A stretch of DNA of 16,892 nucleotides from an uncultured Bacteroidota bacterium. Its GTDB lineage: Bacteria > Bacteroidota > Bacteroidia > Chitinophagales > Chitinophagaceae. Of this stretch, positions 7,869 to 15,254 are shown piece after piece. Made by a program: the position numbers and the translations under genes. The notes beneath the pieces were generated by a model. It was not told where the DNA came from, searched no databases, and worked only from the letters and a program-made list of their open reading frames with translations. The stretch is from the NCBI GenBank assembly GCA_903825065.1, contig CAIJZG010000211.1, positions 1-16,892 of the forward strand. Direction: 5' to 3'. The first letter of the stretch is position 1. Every line of letters starts with the position of its first letter.

Positions 7869-9074
7869 TTATTTTTCTACATGTTCTAAAACATGCAATT
7901 TATTGGCAACCAGTTCTAATTTGCTGATTACATAATCTAATTGTTCCTTAGAATGGGTAGCCATGATAGACATACGAATCAAAGAAGAATCGCTACTCAC
8001 GGCAGGAGATACTACAGGGTTTACAAAAATTCCTTCTTCATACAATAATTGTGTGAATTTGAAAGTGAGTGAATTATCGCGAATATATATTGGAATAATT
8101 GGCGATTCTGATACACCCATATCAAACCCTAAATCTTTTACAGCTTTAGTGATGTAAGCAGTATTTGCCCAAAGTTTTTCAAGACGTTCTGGTTCTGCCT
8201 GCATAATTTCTAAGGCTGCCATTGCAGCTGCTGCTGCAGAAGGTGGCATACTGGCACTGAAAATAATTGATCTGGCATGGTGCTTTAAATAATCAATTAT
8301 CTCTTTATTAGACGCTATAAAACCTCCAACAGAAGCTAATGATTTACTAAATGTACTCATGATAATATCAACATCATCTGTCAATCCAAAATGATCTGCT
8401 GTACCTCTACCTAATTTTCCCAATACACCTAATGAGTGTGCATCATCCACCATCACTGTTGCCTGATATTGTTTTGCTAATCGAGTAATTTCTGGAAGAT
8501 TACAGATATCACCTTCCATACTAAATACACCATCAATCACAATCATTTTAATAGTATCGATAGGAATAGTTTTCAGGCGCTTTTCTAAATCTGCCATATC
8601 ATTATGGGCAAACTTCAAGACTTTTGAAAAAGAGAGACGGCTTCCTTCAATGATGGAAGCATGATCTAATTCATCTAATATCAATACCCCATTTCTACCA
8701 GTAATACTGGCTACTGTACCCAAATTAGTTTGAAAACCAGTGGTAAAAGTTAAAGCTGCTTCCTTACCTAAATGCGCTGCTAATTTTTCTTCTAACTCTA
8801 AATGCAACTTGGACGTGCCATTTAAAAACCTAGAACCAGAACAACTACTTCCATATCTAGTTAATGCATTTCTTGCCGCTTCTAATACCTTGGGGTGATT
8901 GGTTAAGCCCATATAACTATTAGATCCAAACATCAGCAACTTCTTTCCTCCAATGATAACTTCAGTATCATGGTTTTCTTCAATAGAGCGAAAATAAGGA
9001 TACAATCCAGAAGCCTTCAAGTCTCGGGCAGCAGTAAAATTTGCTAATTTTTCAGATAAACTCTTTTGTATCAT
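7869..9074 (-). CDS. spt: Serine palmitoyltransferase (alpha-oxoamine synthase family)
   Basis: Soluble PLP enzyme condensing L-serine with a long-chain acyl-CoA to 3-ketosphinganine, the first step of sphingolipid synthesis. 401 residues, the usual length for bacterial SPT. Visible residues are His138 in LDHASI (stacks on PLP), Asp210 and His213 in VDDAHSLG, and the Schiff-base Lys244 in STFSKSLASVGG. GSNSYMGLTNHP (50-61) and YGSSCSGSRFLNGT (74-87) are shared by the family. Relatives KBL (2-amino-3-ketobutyrate ligase) and AONS (biotin synthesis) have the same core; the two sphingolipid-type genes immediately downstream decide for SPT. First gene of a three-gene minus-strand operon. It faces norC across a 180-nt divergent region. 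Confidence 0.88.
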   Translation of the reverse strand: MIQKSLSEKLANFTAARDLKASGLYPYFRSIEENHDTEVIIGGKKLLMFGSNSYMGLTNHPKVLEAARNALTRYGSSCSGSRFLNGTSKLHLELEEKLAAHLGKEAALTFTTGFQTNLGTVASITGRNGVLILDELDHASIIEGSRLSFSKVLKFAHNDMADLEKRLKTIPIDTIKMIVIDGVFSMEGDICNLPEITRLAKQYQATVMVDDAHSLGVLGKLGRGTADHFGLTDDVDIIMSTFSKSLASVGGFIASNKEIIDYLKHHARSIIFSASMPPSAAAAAMAALEIMQAEPERLEKLWANTAYITKAVKDLGFDMGVSESPIIPIYIRDNSLTFKFTQLLYEEGIFVNPVVSPAVSSDSSLIRMSIMATHSKEQLDYVISKLELVANKLHVLEHVEK

Positions 9075-9124
9075 ATTACTGTTTAATAATATTTATAACT
9101 TAATATAAAATTAACCTGCAAGAA

Positions 9125-9155
9125 TGAAGATACATAACCATTTTGTGTATATCAA
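9125..9155 (-). promoter_or_regulatory. Weak candidate promoter for spt-bcerS-cerR
   Basis: On the minus strand a TTG (9155-9153) is followed after 20 nt by TATCTTCA (9132-9125), a partial match to TAnnTTTG. It lies about 50 nt upstream of the spt ATG. The last two bases of the -7 box deviate from consensus. Confidence 0.3.
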
Positions 9156-9202
9156 CTTGTTCTGACTAATTACCAGTTTATTTTAATTTTAAATCAAATT
9201 AA

Positions 9203-9235
9203 TTGGGTAAATATAAATATATAAGGATAATTTTG
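9203..9235 (+). promoter_or_regulatory. Bacteroidota-type promoter for norC-norB
   Basis: TTG (9203-9205) is followed after 22 nt by TAATTTTG (9228-9235), a full TAnnTTTG match, placing the transcript start about 10-15 nt before the norC ATG at 9255. This is the best two-box promoter in the window. No FNR-like or NO-sensor operator palindrome was recognised in 9075-9202. Confidence 0.55.
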
Positions 9236-9254
9236 TCTTTTTTTATTTAGTATC

Positions 9255-9656
9255 ATGCTTCCCGATAAACAAAAAATTATTGTTTTTATTGTGTTATGTA
9301 TAGGATTCCTATCCTATAGCGGATTTCTATATTCACATTTACCCGTTTCCAATCCAAATTTCAGTATCACAGAAGCAAAAGGTAAAACTTTATGGCAAGA
9401 ACATAATTGTACTGCTTGCCACCAAATATATGGACTTGGCGGCTATCTTGGTCCTGATCTAACCAATGAATATTCTTTGAAAGGACCTGATTATATCCAT
9501 ATTTTCCTTCAAACAGGAAATAATACGATGCCAAACTACCATTTAAGTGAATCCGAAATCCAGGATTTAATTGCCTATTTAAAATCTGTTGACCGTTCAG
9601 GAAAATCAGACCCACGTAAATTTTCAATCAATACAAATGGAACTATCAATCAATAA
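9255..9656 (+). CDS. norC: Membrane-anchored mono-heme cytochrome c, NorC-like
   Basis: 133-residue c-type cytochrome anchored by one N-terminal membrane helix (about residues 8-28), with the heme domain facing the periplasm. Heme attaches at CTACH (Cys52, Cys55, His56 as ligand), and Met92 in TMPNYHLSE is the expected sixth ligand. The block after the heme motif (YGLGGYLGPDLTNE) is characteristic of NorC, the electron-entry subunit of cytochrome-c-dependent NO reductase. It would pass electrons to the NorB-like subunit encoded next. Its end overlaps the norB start by 20 nt, suggesting translational coupling. The fold and the partner are clear; whether the complex reduces NO is not, because of the altered large subunit. 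Confidence 0.85.
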   Translation: MLPDKQKIIVFIVLCIGFLSYSGFLYSHLPVSNPNFSITEAKGKTLWQEHNCTACHQIYGLGGYLGPDLTNEYSLKGPDYIHIFLQTGNNTMPNYHLSESEIQDLIAYLKSVDRSGKSDPRKFSINTNGTINQ

Positions 9657-10983
9657 GGCAAAATTTACTCCCAAAGTATTTATTCTTGTTGCGTTAATTT
9701 TATTAGCTACTGGTATGTTATTTGGAATACTAGGTGGTTTACAATATATCATACCTGGTTTTTTGAAAGAAGCTTTATCATTTGAGAAGACCCGCCCCCT
9801 GCACGTTTCTTCCGTATTATTTTGGATACTCTTTGCGTCAATGGGCGCCGTACTAACTTATCTAAAAGAACATACCGGAAATAAATTGTATTCGAATAAT
9901 TTATCTCGTCTCCTTTTCATTTTATTTGTGATTTCAATATTGAGTATTTTAATTGCCTATTTCTCTGGCAAATTTGGTGGACGAGAATATTGGGAGTTCC
10001 CCCCCATTCTTTCATTACCCATAATTATTGGTTGGATAATTTTTCTTATCAATTTTGTATTATCTCTAGATAGTCTTAAAAGCCAACCCGTCTATATTTG
10101 GATGTGGCTTACTGGAATTATTTTCTTTCTATTTACTTTTTTAGAATCTTATCTATGGCTATTCCCCTATTTTAATAATCAGGTTGTAAATGATATGAAT
10201 ATTCAATGGAAATCATATGGAAGTATGGTTGGCTCCTGGAATATGTTGATTTATGGGGCAAGTATGTATTTGATGACAAAAATTAGTAATGATCGATCAT
10301 ACGCTTATTCTACCAAGGCTTTTGTTTTATATTTTGCAGGACTCTTCAATTTAATGTTTAACTGGGGGCATCATATTTATACCTTACCTACACAACCTTA
10401 TGTACAATATATTAGTTACTCAGTTAGCATGACAGAGCTATTGATATTGGGAAATATAATATACGGATGGAAGGCAACTCTTACCAAAGCTCAAAAGTTT
10501 TTTCATAGAGATGCCTATCGTTTTTTAGTAGCTGCAGATGTTTGGGTTTTCTTAAATCTTATTTTAGCTATCTGTATGTCAGTCCCTGCTATTAATGTGT
10601 ACACACACGGCACCCATATCACCGTTGCACATGCCATGGGCACTACGATAGGTATTAATACGATGTTATTACTTGCAGTATGTTATGATATATTAAAAGA
10701 CACTTGTATCAGTTTAGACCCCTATCAGAAGCTGATGAAATTGGGGTTCTGGTTGGCAAATAGTTCCTTATTTGTATTCTGGATTGCTTTGATTGGCGCG
10801 GGTGTTCTCAAATCAAAATGGCAAATGAATTCAGATCAAATTGCATTTAGTTTAATGATGCAAAACTTATCTGCTTTCTTTATAGTGTTTACGATTTCGG
10901 GGGTGTTACTATTGGCAGGTATTTTATTATCCATTTATCCTCTTTTCAAGAATCATTTGGCATGTTTCTTTTCAGAAAAATAA
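9637..10983 (+). CDS. norB: NorB-like heme-copper oxidase large subunit with altered metal ligands
   Basis: 448-residue polytopic inner-membrane protein, about 12 hydrophobic helices, length and landmarks like cytochrome-c-type NorB. I chose the ATG at 9637 over an in-frame TTG at 9589, because the alignment to NorB begins near it. Conserved features are His56 (low-spin heme ligand, PLHVSSV), GREYWEFP (115-122), His245/His246 (FeB ligands, NWGHH), Glu267 in the position of NorB Glu280, and His332 (heme b3 ligand, VAHAM). By my alignment from memory, three residues deviate: Tyr194 replaces the third FeB histidine (His207), Val198 replaces the catalytic Glu211, and Met334 replaces the low-spin-heme His349. 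No norQ/norD maturation genes follow. It may be a divergent NO reductase or an enzyme with another function. Confidence 0.8.
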   Translation: MELSINKAKFTPKVFILVALILLATGMLFGILGGLQYIIPGFLKEALSFEKTRPLHVSSVLFWILFASMGAVLTYLKEHTGNKLYSNNLSRLLFILFVISILSILIAYFSGKFGGREYWEFPPILSLPIIIGWIIFLINFVLSLDSLKSQPVYIWMWLTGIIFFLFTFLESYLWLFPYFNNQVVNDMNIQWKSYGSMVGSWNMLIYGASMYLMTKISNDRSYAYSTKAFVLYFAGLFNLMFNWGHHIYTLPTQPYVQYISYSVSMTELLILGNIIYGWKATLTKAQKFFHRDAYRFLVAADVWVFLNLILAICMSVPAINVYTHGTHITVAHAMGTTIGINTMLLLAVCYDILKDTCISLDPYQKLMKLGFWLANSSLFVFWIALIGAGVLKSKWQMNSDQIAFSLMMQNLSAFFIVFTISGVLLLAGILLSIYPLFKNHLACFFSEK

Positions 10984-10985
10984 TT

Positions 10986-12149
10986 TTACTTTTTTCTAAC
11001 AGCTACCGCAATTTTTGAATCAGCTGTACCATAATACAAAAACCATTTTTCTTTGTAAAAAGCTAGCCCTTCAAGGAAGCATACATTATTTACTTGACCA
11101 TTTAATTCATAGGGTTTATCTGGCTTCATGAAAAAGTGATCTAATCTTTTTATCACTTGGGTAGGATCATTTTTATCTAATAATACTTGTCCTGCTGTAT
11201 AGGTGCCATCAGGCAAACTAGTATCACCAATATTTTTAAGGGATCGAGAATTATAAATAAGCAAAATACCTTTATCAGTTAGCATAGCTGGTGGGCCCGA
11301 TTCCACTAAATCTGCATCAAACATTTTATCTCTTGTTGGAACAACAATTTTTAAAAGAGGCATATTTAAAGCCTGTCCTTTTAAAGTTATCGGTGCTTTC
11401 TCATTAGCCTTCATCTCAATAGGTTCCCAATTAATTAAATCGGTTGATGTAGCAGCCCAAATATTTTGATCGCCCCAATACATCCAATATTTGTCATTCA
11501 GTTTTGCAGCAATAATTTTTCCTCGTTCATATTTTGATACAATAGAACCCGACTTTGACCATAGATTTAAATACTTACCGTTGAATGCTTTTGCAAATAC
11601 AGACCCACATTTTTTCCAATGCTTTAAATCTGAAGAAGTAGCAACTAATAATCTTGCAAGGTTACCATCATATGCAGTGTATGTCATGTAATAGATTCCT
11701 TGACCATCTTCCACAATTCTTGGATCCTCAGCACCACCCTGCCATTCATATTTTTTTACAGAATCATTATCGGGATAAAAAACAGGTGCACTTAATTTAG
11801 TAAAGTGTAAACCGTCAAGGCTTGTAGCTAAGCCAATTCTTGAAGTACCTCCAGGCAATCCAATTTTATCTTGGGCACGATATAACATGAAAATACTATC
11901 ATTCTTAACAACAATGGCCGGATTAAAAACATCTTTTGCTTCCCATGCAATACTTTTTTTTGATATTGGGTCAATGAATTCATTTGTTCCAGGAACAAGT
12001 ACAGGATTAGATGAATCGATTTTTTCGAAATTGAGTAAAGCCCAATTGGAACTACTATCATTTACAGGCTGCTCTTGGGGTCCATTGGTACATGCAGAAA
12101 AAACAATCATAATACTAATAAAAATCAGATGTCCAGATTTGCAATTCAT
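10986..12149 (-). CDS. GH130-like glycosidase or phosphorylase, lipoprotein
   Basis: 387-residue five-bladed beta-propeller protein of the GH130 type, whose members cleave beta-mannosides by phosphorolysis or hydrolysis. The N-terminus is a lipoprotein signal with lipobox cysteine Cys20 (VFSAC), so the protein is exported to the envelope. Family blocks: FNPAIV (75-80), YRAQD (90-94), IGLATSLDG (105-113), GGAEDPRI (138-145, with Asp142 the expected catalytic acid), YYMTYTAYDG (153-162), VESGPP (282-287) and YYGTADSKIAVA (372-383). At 221-227 it reads YWMYWGD, where phosphorylases usually carry a His involved in phosphate binding. An extracellular location and that change favour a hydrolase (inference). 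It follows the ThuA gene by 5 nt and ends 2 nt from the convergent norB. Substrate unknown. Confidence 0.78.
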   Translation of the reverse strand: MNCKSGHLIFISIMIVFSACTNGPQEQPVNDSSSNWALLNFEKIDSSNPVLVPGTNEFIDPISKKSIAWEAKDVFNPAIVVKNDSIFMLYRAQDKIGLPGGTSRIGLATSLDGLHFTKLSAPVFYPDNDSVKKYEWQGGAEDPRIVEDGQGIYYMTYTAYDGNLARLLVATSSDLKHWKKCGSVFAKAFNGKYLNLWSKSGSIVSKYERGKIIAAKLNDKYWMYWGDQNIWAATSTDLINWEPIEMKANEKAPITLKGQALNMPLLKIVVPTRDKMFDADLVESGPPAMLTDKGILLIYNSRSLKNIGDTSLPDGTYTAGQVLLDKNDPTQVIKRLDHFFMKPDKPYELNGQVNNVCFLEGLAFYKEKWFLYYGTADSKIAVAVRKK

Positions 12150-12154
12150 TAATA

Positions 12155-12883
12155 TTATTTTTTATTTACTGCATAAGCAATTCCACCAGTAATATGTTGT
12201 ATAAATAATGGATCCGAATAAGATTCATCGGTATGTCCGAACTCGGTATAGAATGCTCTACCACCATCAAAATCATGCCACCAAGCCATTGGATGAAAAT
12301 CACCATTTTCTCCGCCGGCATAAGATTTTTCATCAATCGTAATTAGCACATGTAGATTAGGCTGAATACTTTTAAAATTATACCATTCATCAAAACGTTT
12401 CCATTCTTTAGGGAGATGCATTGTGGAAACATGTGTAGGATCAATGATATGCAATACAGCCTCTTGTTGTTTTGGATGACTTTTAAAATAGGCTCCAACC
12501 AATTGATTATACCATGCCCAATCATATTCGGTATCAGTAGCAGCATGAATTCCAACAAATCCTCCACCTTTTTTAATATATTGCTCAAATGCCACTTGTT
12601 GTTCATCGTTTAACACATTTCCAGTAGTACTTAGAAATACTACGGCAGCATATTTACTTAATTGTTTCTCGTTAAAAAAATTAGCGTCAGTTGTTGTATC
12701 TACTATCATATTATTGTCCTGACCAATCTTTAGTATTGCTGCAATTCCTGCAGGAATAGAAGCATGATGGAATCCAAGTGTTTTACTAAAAACCAAAATA
12801 TGAGTAGTTTTTTTATTTGAAATAAAGGCAGTAAAAAAAACTGTTAGAAATAAACAGGTGATAAGAATAATATACTTTTTCAT
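12155..12883 (-). CDS. ThuA-domain protein, exported
   Basis: 242 residues with an N-terminal hydrophobic export signal or anchor (about 4-22), then a single ThuA domain, a glutamine-amidotransferase-like flavodoxin fold found in sugar-catabolism operons. Visible motifs are KTLGFHHASI (34-43), GGGFVGIHAATDTEYDW (106-122), HPMAWWHDFDGGRAFYTEFGHTDE (197-220, read as separate conserved His/Glu positions) and a C-terminal helix. No ThuA reaction is firmly established, so I give no enzyme name; its genomic company points to modification or oxidation of a sugar or glycoside. It lies between the deacetylase (20 nt) and GH130 (5 nt) genes in one operon. Length and motifs are intact. Confidence 0.88.
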   Translation of the reverse strand: MKKYIILITCLFLTVFFTAFISNKKTTHILVFSKTLGFHHASIPAGIAAILKIGQDNNMIVDTTTDANFFNEKQLSKYAAVVFLSTTGNVLNDEQQVAFEQYIKKGGGFVGIHAATDTEYDWAWYNQLVGAYFKSHPKQQEAVLHIIDPTHVSTMHLPKEWKRFDEWYNFKSIQPNLHVLITIDEKSYAGGENGDFHPMAWWHDFDGGRAFYTEFGHTDESYSDPLFIQHITGGIAYAVNKK

Positions 12884-12903
12884 AACTATTTTATTATAAT
12901 TTT

Positions 12904-13911
12904 TTAATTGACACTAGCTCTTCTTTCCATTACTTCACGCCATGTAGTTAATATGATACCTTCCCGTATAATGGCTGCTTTAAATTCCGGATCCATCATT
13001 GCCAACATATCGCCCCTGCGTAAAGGACCGGATCCGGAAATAAAGGGAAACACTTCCGTTGTAGCGGTACAATGCATGATCATCATTGTTAAGCCTGGTT
13101 TAATAGTGTGTATCCCCTCGATATATTTTTTTGTTTTATACTCTTGAATTTCTAGATCATCTGATTGTAAATCCTTTGGGATCTCCCAATTATAACTTTC
13201 ATTATGTAAATCATCTAATACTGGAAGTTTAGCATCCCAAAGCATTTTACCAAGGATTCGAATTTGCGCCATTTGCACTTCTTGCATGTGATTGGTTACT
13301 TTAATTAATGAAGCATGACCAGCTGGAAGCATAACTGGAATATGATTTTCAATTCCCACTTTTATATATCGTTTTAAAAACTCAGGAGTTGCAAAAAGTG
13401 TACCCATATGACTATCCAAATGAGTAGGTTCTAAACCCATAGTTCTTGCTCTATCTAATTGAGCACGTATTTCCTTTTCAACTTCATCAGCATTACTATG
13501 TTTTACTACATCTTCAACACTTGACCATAAATCACCTTCTTTATCCACTAAACCAGGAGTACTCGATTTTCCAGATAATGGTCCCCATCTATATCCGCTC
13601 CATTCAGAAGTTAATGTTAGATGCAAACCCACATCTAACTTAGGATGTTTTTTATAATAATGCACAAATGCCGGTACCCAGGAACAGGGCATCATCACAC
13701 TGCATGAGGTTGCAACACCTTCAGTCATTGCATTAATGGCGCCTTCATTTGAATCGAATGACATACCTACATCATCTACATGCAAAATAACCACCCTTGC
13801 ACCTTTAGGATATCCTAATTTTTCAGCATAGGTACTATCCAGTGTTTGGGCATTCAAAACATTACATAAAAATAAAGGCAAAAGAAAAAAAGACGATATT
13901 CTGGCAAGCAT
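12904..13911 (-). CDS. YdjC/ChbG-family carbohydrate deacetylase, exported
   Basis: 335 residues: a signal peptide (about 1-21, ending NAQ) followed by a YdjC/ChbG-type deacetylase domain. ChbG removes an acetyl group from chito-oligosaccharides with a divalent metal. The expected metal and catalytic residues are present: Asp46/Asp47 in HVDDVGMS, His97 in DVGLHLTL, and His164/His168 in THLDSHMG. The C-terminal half carries the further conserved KPGLTMMIMHC block. Unlike cytoplasmic E. coli ChbG, this copy is secreted, so it would act on extracellular or periplasmic N-acetylated sugars. First gene of the operon leading to ThuA and GH130. Divergent from the MFS transporter. The substrate is not determined by the sequence. 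Confidence 0.83.
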   Translation of the reverse strand: MLARISSFFLLPLFLCNVLNAQTLDSTYAEKLGYPKGARVVILHVDDVGMSFDSNEGAINAMTEGVATSCSVMMPCSWVPAFVHYYKKHPKLDVGLHLTLTSEWSGYRWGPLSGKSSTPGLVDKEGDLWSSVEDVVKHSNADEVEKEIRAQLDRARTMGLEPTHLDSHMGTLFATPEFLKRYIKVGIENHIPVMLPAGHASLIKVTNHMQEVQMAQIRILGKMLWDAKLPVLDDLHNESYNWEIPKDLQSDDLEIQEYKTKKYIEGIHTIKPGLTMMIMHCTATTEVFPFISGSGPLRRGDMLAMMDPEFKAAIIREGIILTTWREVMERRASVN

Positions 13912-13957
13912 GTCTTGGTTTTAATTAAATTGGCAATCCTTATAGAAATAAAGGCTT

Positions 13958-13965
13958 CAAATGTA
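13958..13965 (-). promoter_or_regulatory. Candidate -7 element for the deacetylase-ThuA-GH130 operon
   Basis: The minus strand reads TACATTTG, an exact TAnnTTTG match, 46 nt upstream of the deacetylase ATG at 13911. The nearest TTG (minus strand, 13983-13981) is only 15 nt away, shorter than usual. No matching element was found for the plus-strand MFS gene in the same 110-nt gap. Confidence 0.42.
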
Positions 13966-14021
13966 ATCCTTTTAATTCCACAATAAATCTAGTCAAACTA
14001 AAGCAAAATACGAACTATCAT

Positions 14022-15209
14022 ATGAAAGCAAAAACAAGAACTTTACTAGCATCTATGATGTTCCTAGAATATTTTATTTGGGGATCTTGGTATGTAACGA
14101 TGGGTACTTATATGACGGAACATTTACATGCAACTGGTTTTGAAATTGGTGCGGCTTATAGTGCACTTGCAATTGCAACAATGATTTCGCCATTTTTTGT
14201 AGGATTAGTAGCAGATAAGTTTTTTGCGGCTCAAAAGATTATGGGAGTGCTTCATTTAATTGGAGCAATGCTCCTTTTTCTTACAACGAAAATAGAAATT
14301 AGTACAAGCTTCTATTGGGTTATTCTAGTATATGCTTTGCTCTATATGCCAACTATTGCATTAAGTAATAGTATCGCATTTTCACAAATGACCGACCCTG
14401 GCAAGCAATTCCCATGGATTAGAGTCTTTGGCACTTTAGGTTGGATTATAGCAGGAGTAACCATTGGGCAATTAGGCATTGAAAAAACGGCATCTACATT
14501 TTATTTAGCTGCTGGCATATCAGGTTTATTAGGATTTTTAAGTTTTATACTTCCGAATACGCCACCAAAAGCAGTAACGAGAGATGTTTCAAGTGCATTA
14601 GGTACAGAAGCATTTGTATTATTTAAACAAAGACCTTATTGCATTTTTTTTATTGCCGCTATATTAGTTTGTATTCCACTTAGCTTTTATTATGGTTTTG
14701 CAAATCAATTCCTGAACGAAGTGAACTTAGAAAATCCAGCGAGTAAGATGACTTTAGGGCAATTATCAGAAGCTGGATTCATATTAGCAATCCCATTTTT
14801 ATTTAATAGAATTGGCGTCAAAAAAATGTTGCTAATGGGAATGGCAGCCTGGATACTTCGATATATTTTCTTCGCCTATGGCAATGCAGGAAATAATATA
14901 TGGATGCTTTATGCTGGTATCATCCTTCATGGAATCTGTTACGACTTTTTCTTTGTAACTGGTTACATGTATACAGAGAAAAAAGCTGGAGATAAAATCA
15001 AGAATGCTGCACAGGGCTTATTTACTTTTGCTACTTATGGAGTAGGTATGTTTATTGGCACTTGGTTCTCCGGATTTACTGTAGATAAATATAAAGTGGG
15101 AGAATTACACAACTGGCAAAGTATCTGGCTCGTTCCAGCTTATATTGCACTTGGTGTTTTAATTCTTTTCTTGATATATTTCAAAGAGAAAAAAACAATT
15201 CAACAATAA
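14022..15209 (+). CDS. MFS transporter of the NupG nucleoside:H+ symporter family
   Basis: 395-residue integral membrane protein with about 12 helices and a short cytoplasmic loop near the middle. The N-terminal block FLEYFIWGSWYVTMGTYM lines up with E. coli NupG (FLQFCLWGSWLTTLGSYM), as do the AYSALAIATM, YMPTIALSNSI, RVFGTLGW, AWILRYIFFAYG and DFFFVTGYMYTEKK segments, so the family is clear. E. coli members carry nucleosides with protons; in Bacteroidota such genes often sit in sugar loci. Here the two flanking units (GH130/deacetylase/ThuA and Gfo/Idh) suggest that a released sugar or glycoside is the substrate (inference). It is 45 nt upstream of the oxidoreductase on the same strand, probably cotranscribed. 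Confidence 0.88.
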   Translation: MKAKTRTLLASMMFLEYFIWGSWYVTMGTYMTEHLHATGFEIGAAYSALAIATMISPFFVGLVADKFFAAQKIMGVLHLIGAMLLFLTTKIEISTSFYWVILVYALLYMPTIALSNSIAFSQMTDPGKQFPWIRVFGTLGWIIAGVTIGQLGIEKTASTFYLAAGISGLLGFLSFILPNTPPKAVTRDVSSALGTEAFVLFKQRPYCIFFIAAILVCIPLSFYYGFANQFLNEVNLENPASKMTLGQLSEAGFILAIPFLFNRIGVKKMLLMGMAAWILRYIFFAYGNAGNNIWMLYAGIILHGICYDFFFVTGYMYTEKKAGDKIKNAAQGLFTFATYGVGMFIGTWFSGFTVDKYKVGELHNWQSIWLVPAYIALGVLILFLIYFKEKKTIQQ

Positions 15210-15254
15210 TTTTTAACTTTTTACTTTCATATTTAAATTTAAAATCTTTTTATT

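Noticed and set aside
9589..9636. In-frame TTG extension of norB by 16 residues
   Set aside because: It lies inside norC, has no family similarity, and the ATG at 9637 gives the expected N-terminus.
9637..10983. NO dismutase or cbb3 oxidase identity for the NorB-like gene
   Set aside because: NO dismutases are long, quinol-NOR-like single-chain proteins; this is short with a separate NorC. The cbb3 helix-X motif H-V-H is absent, and the downstream CcoO/CcoP genes are missing.
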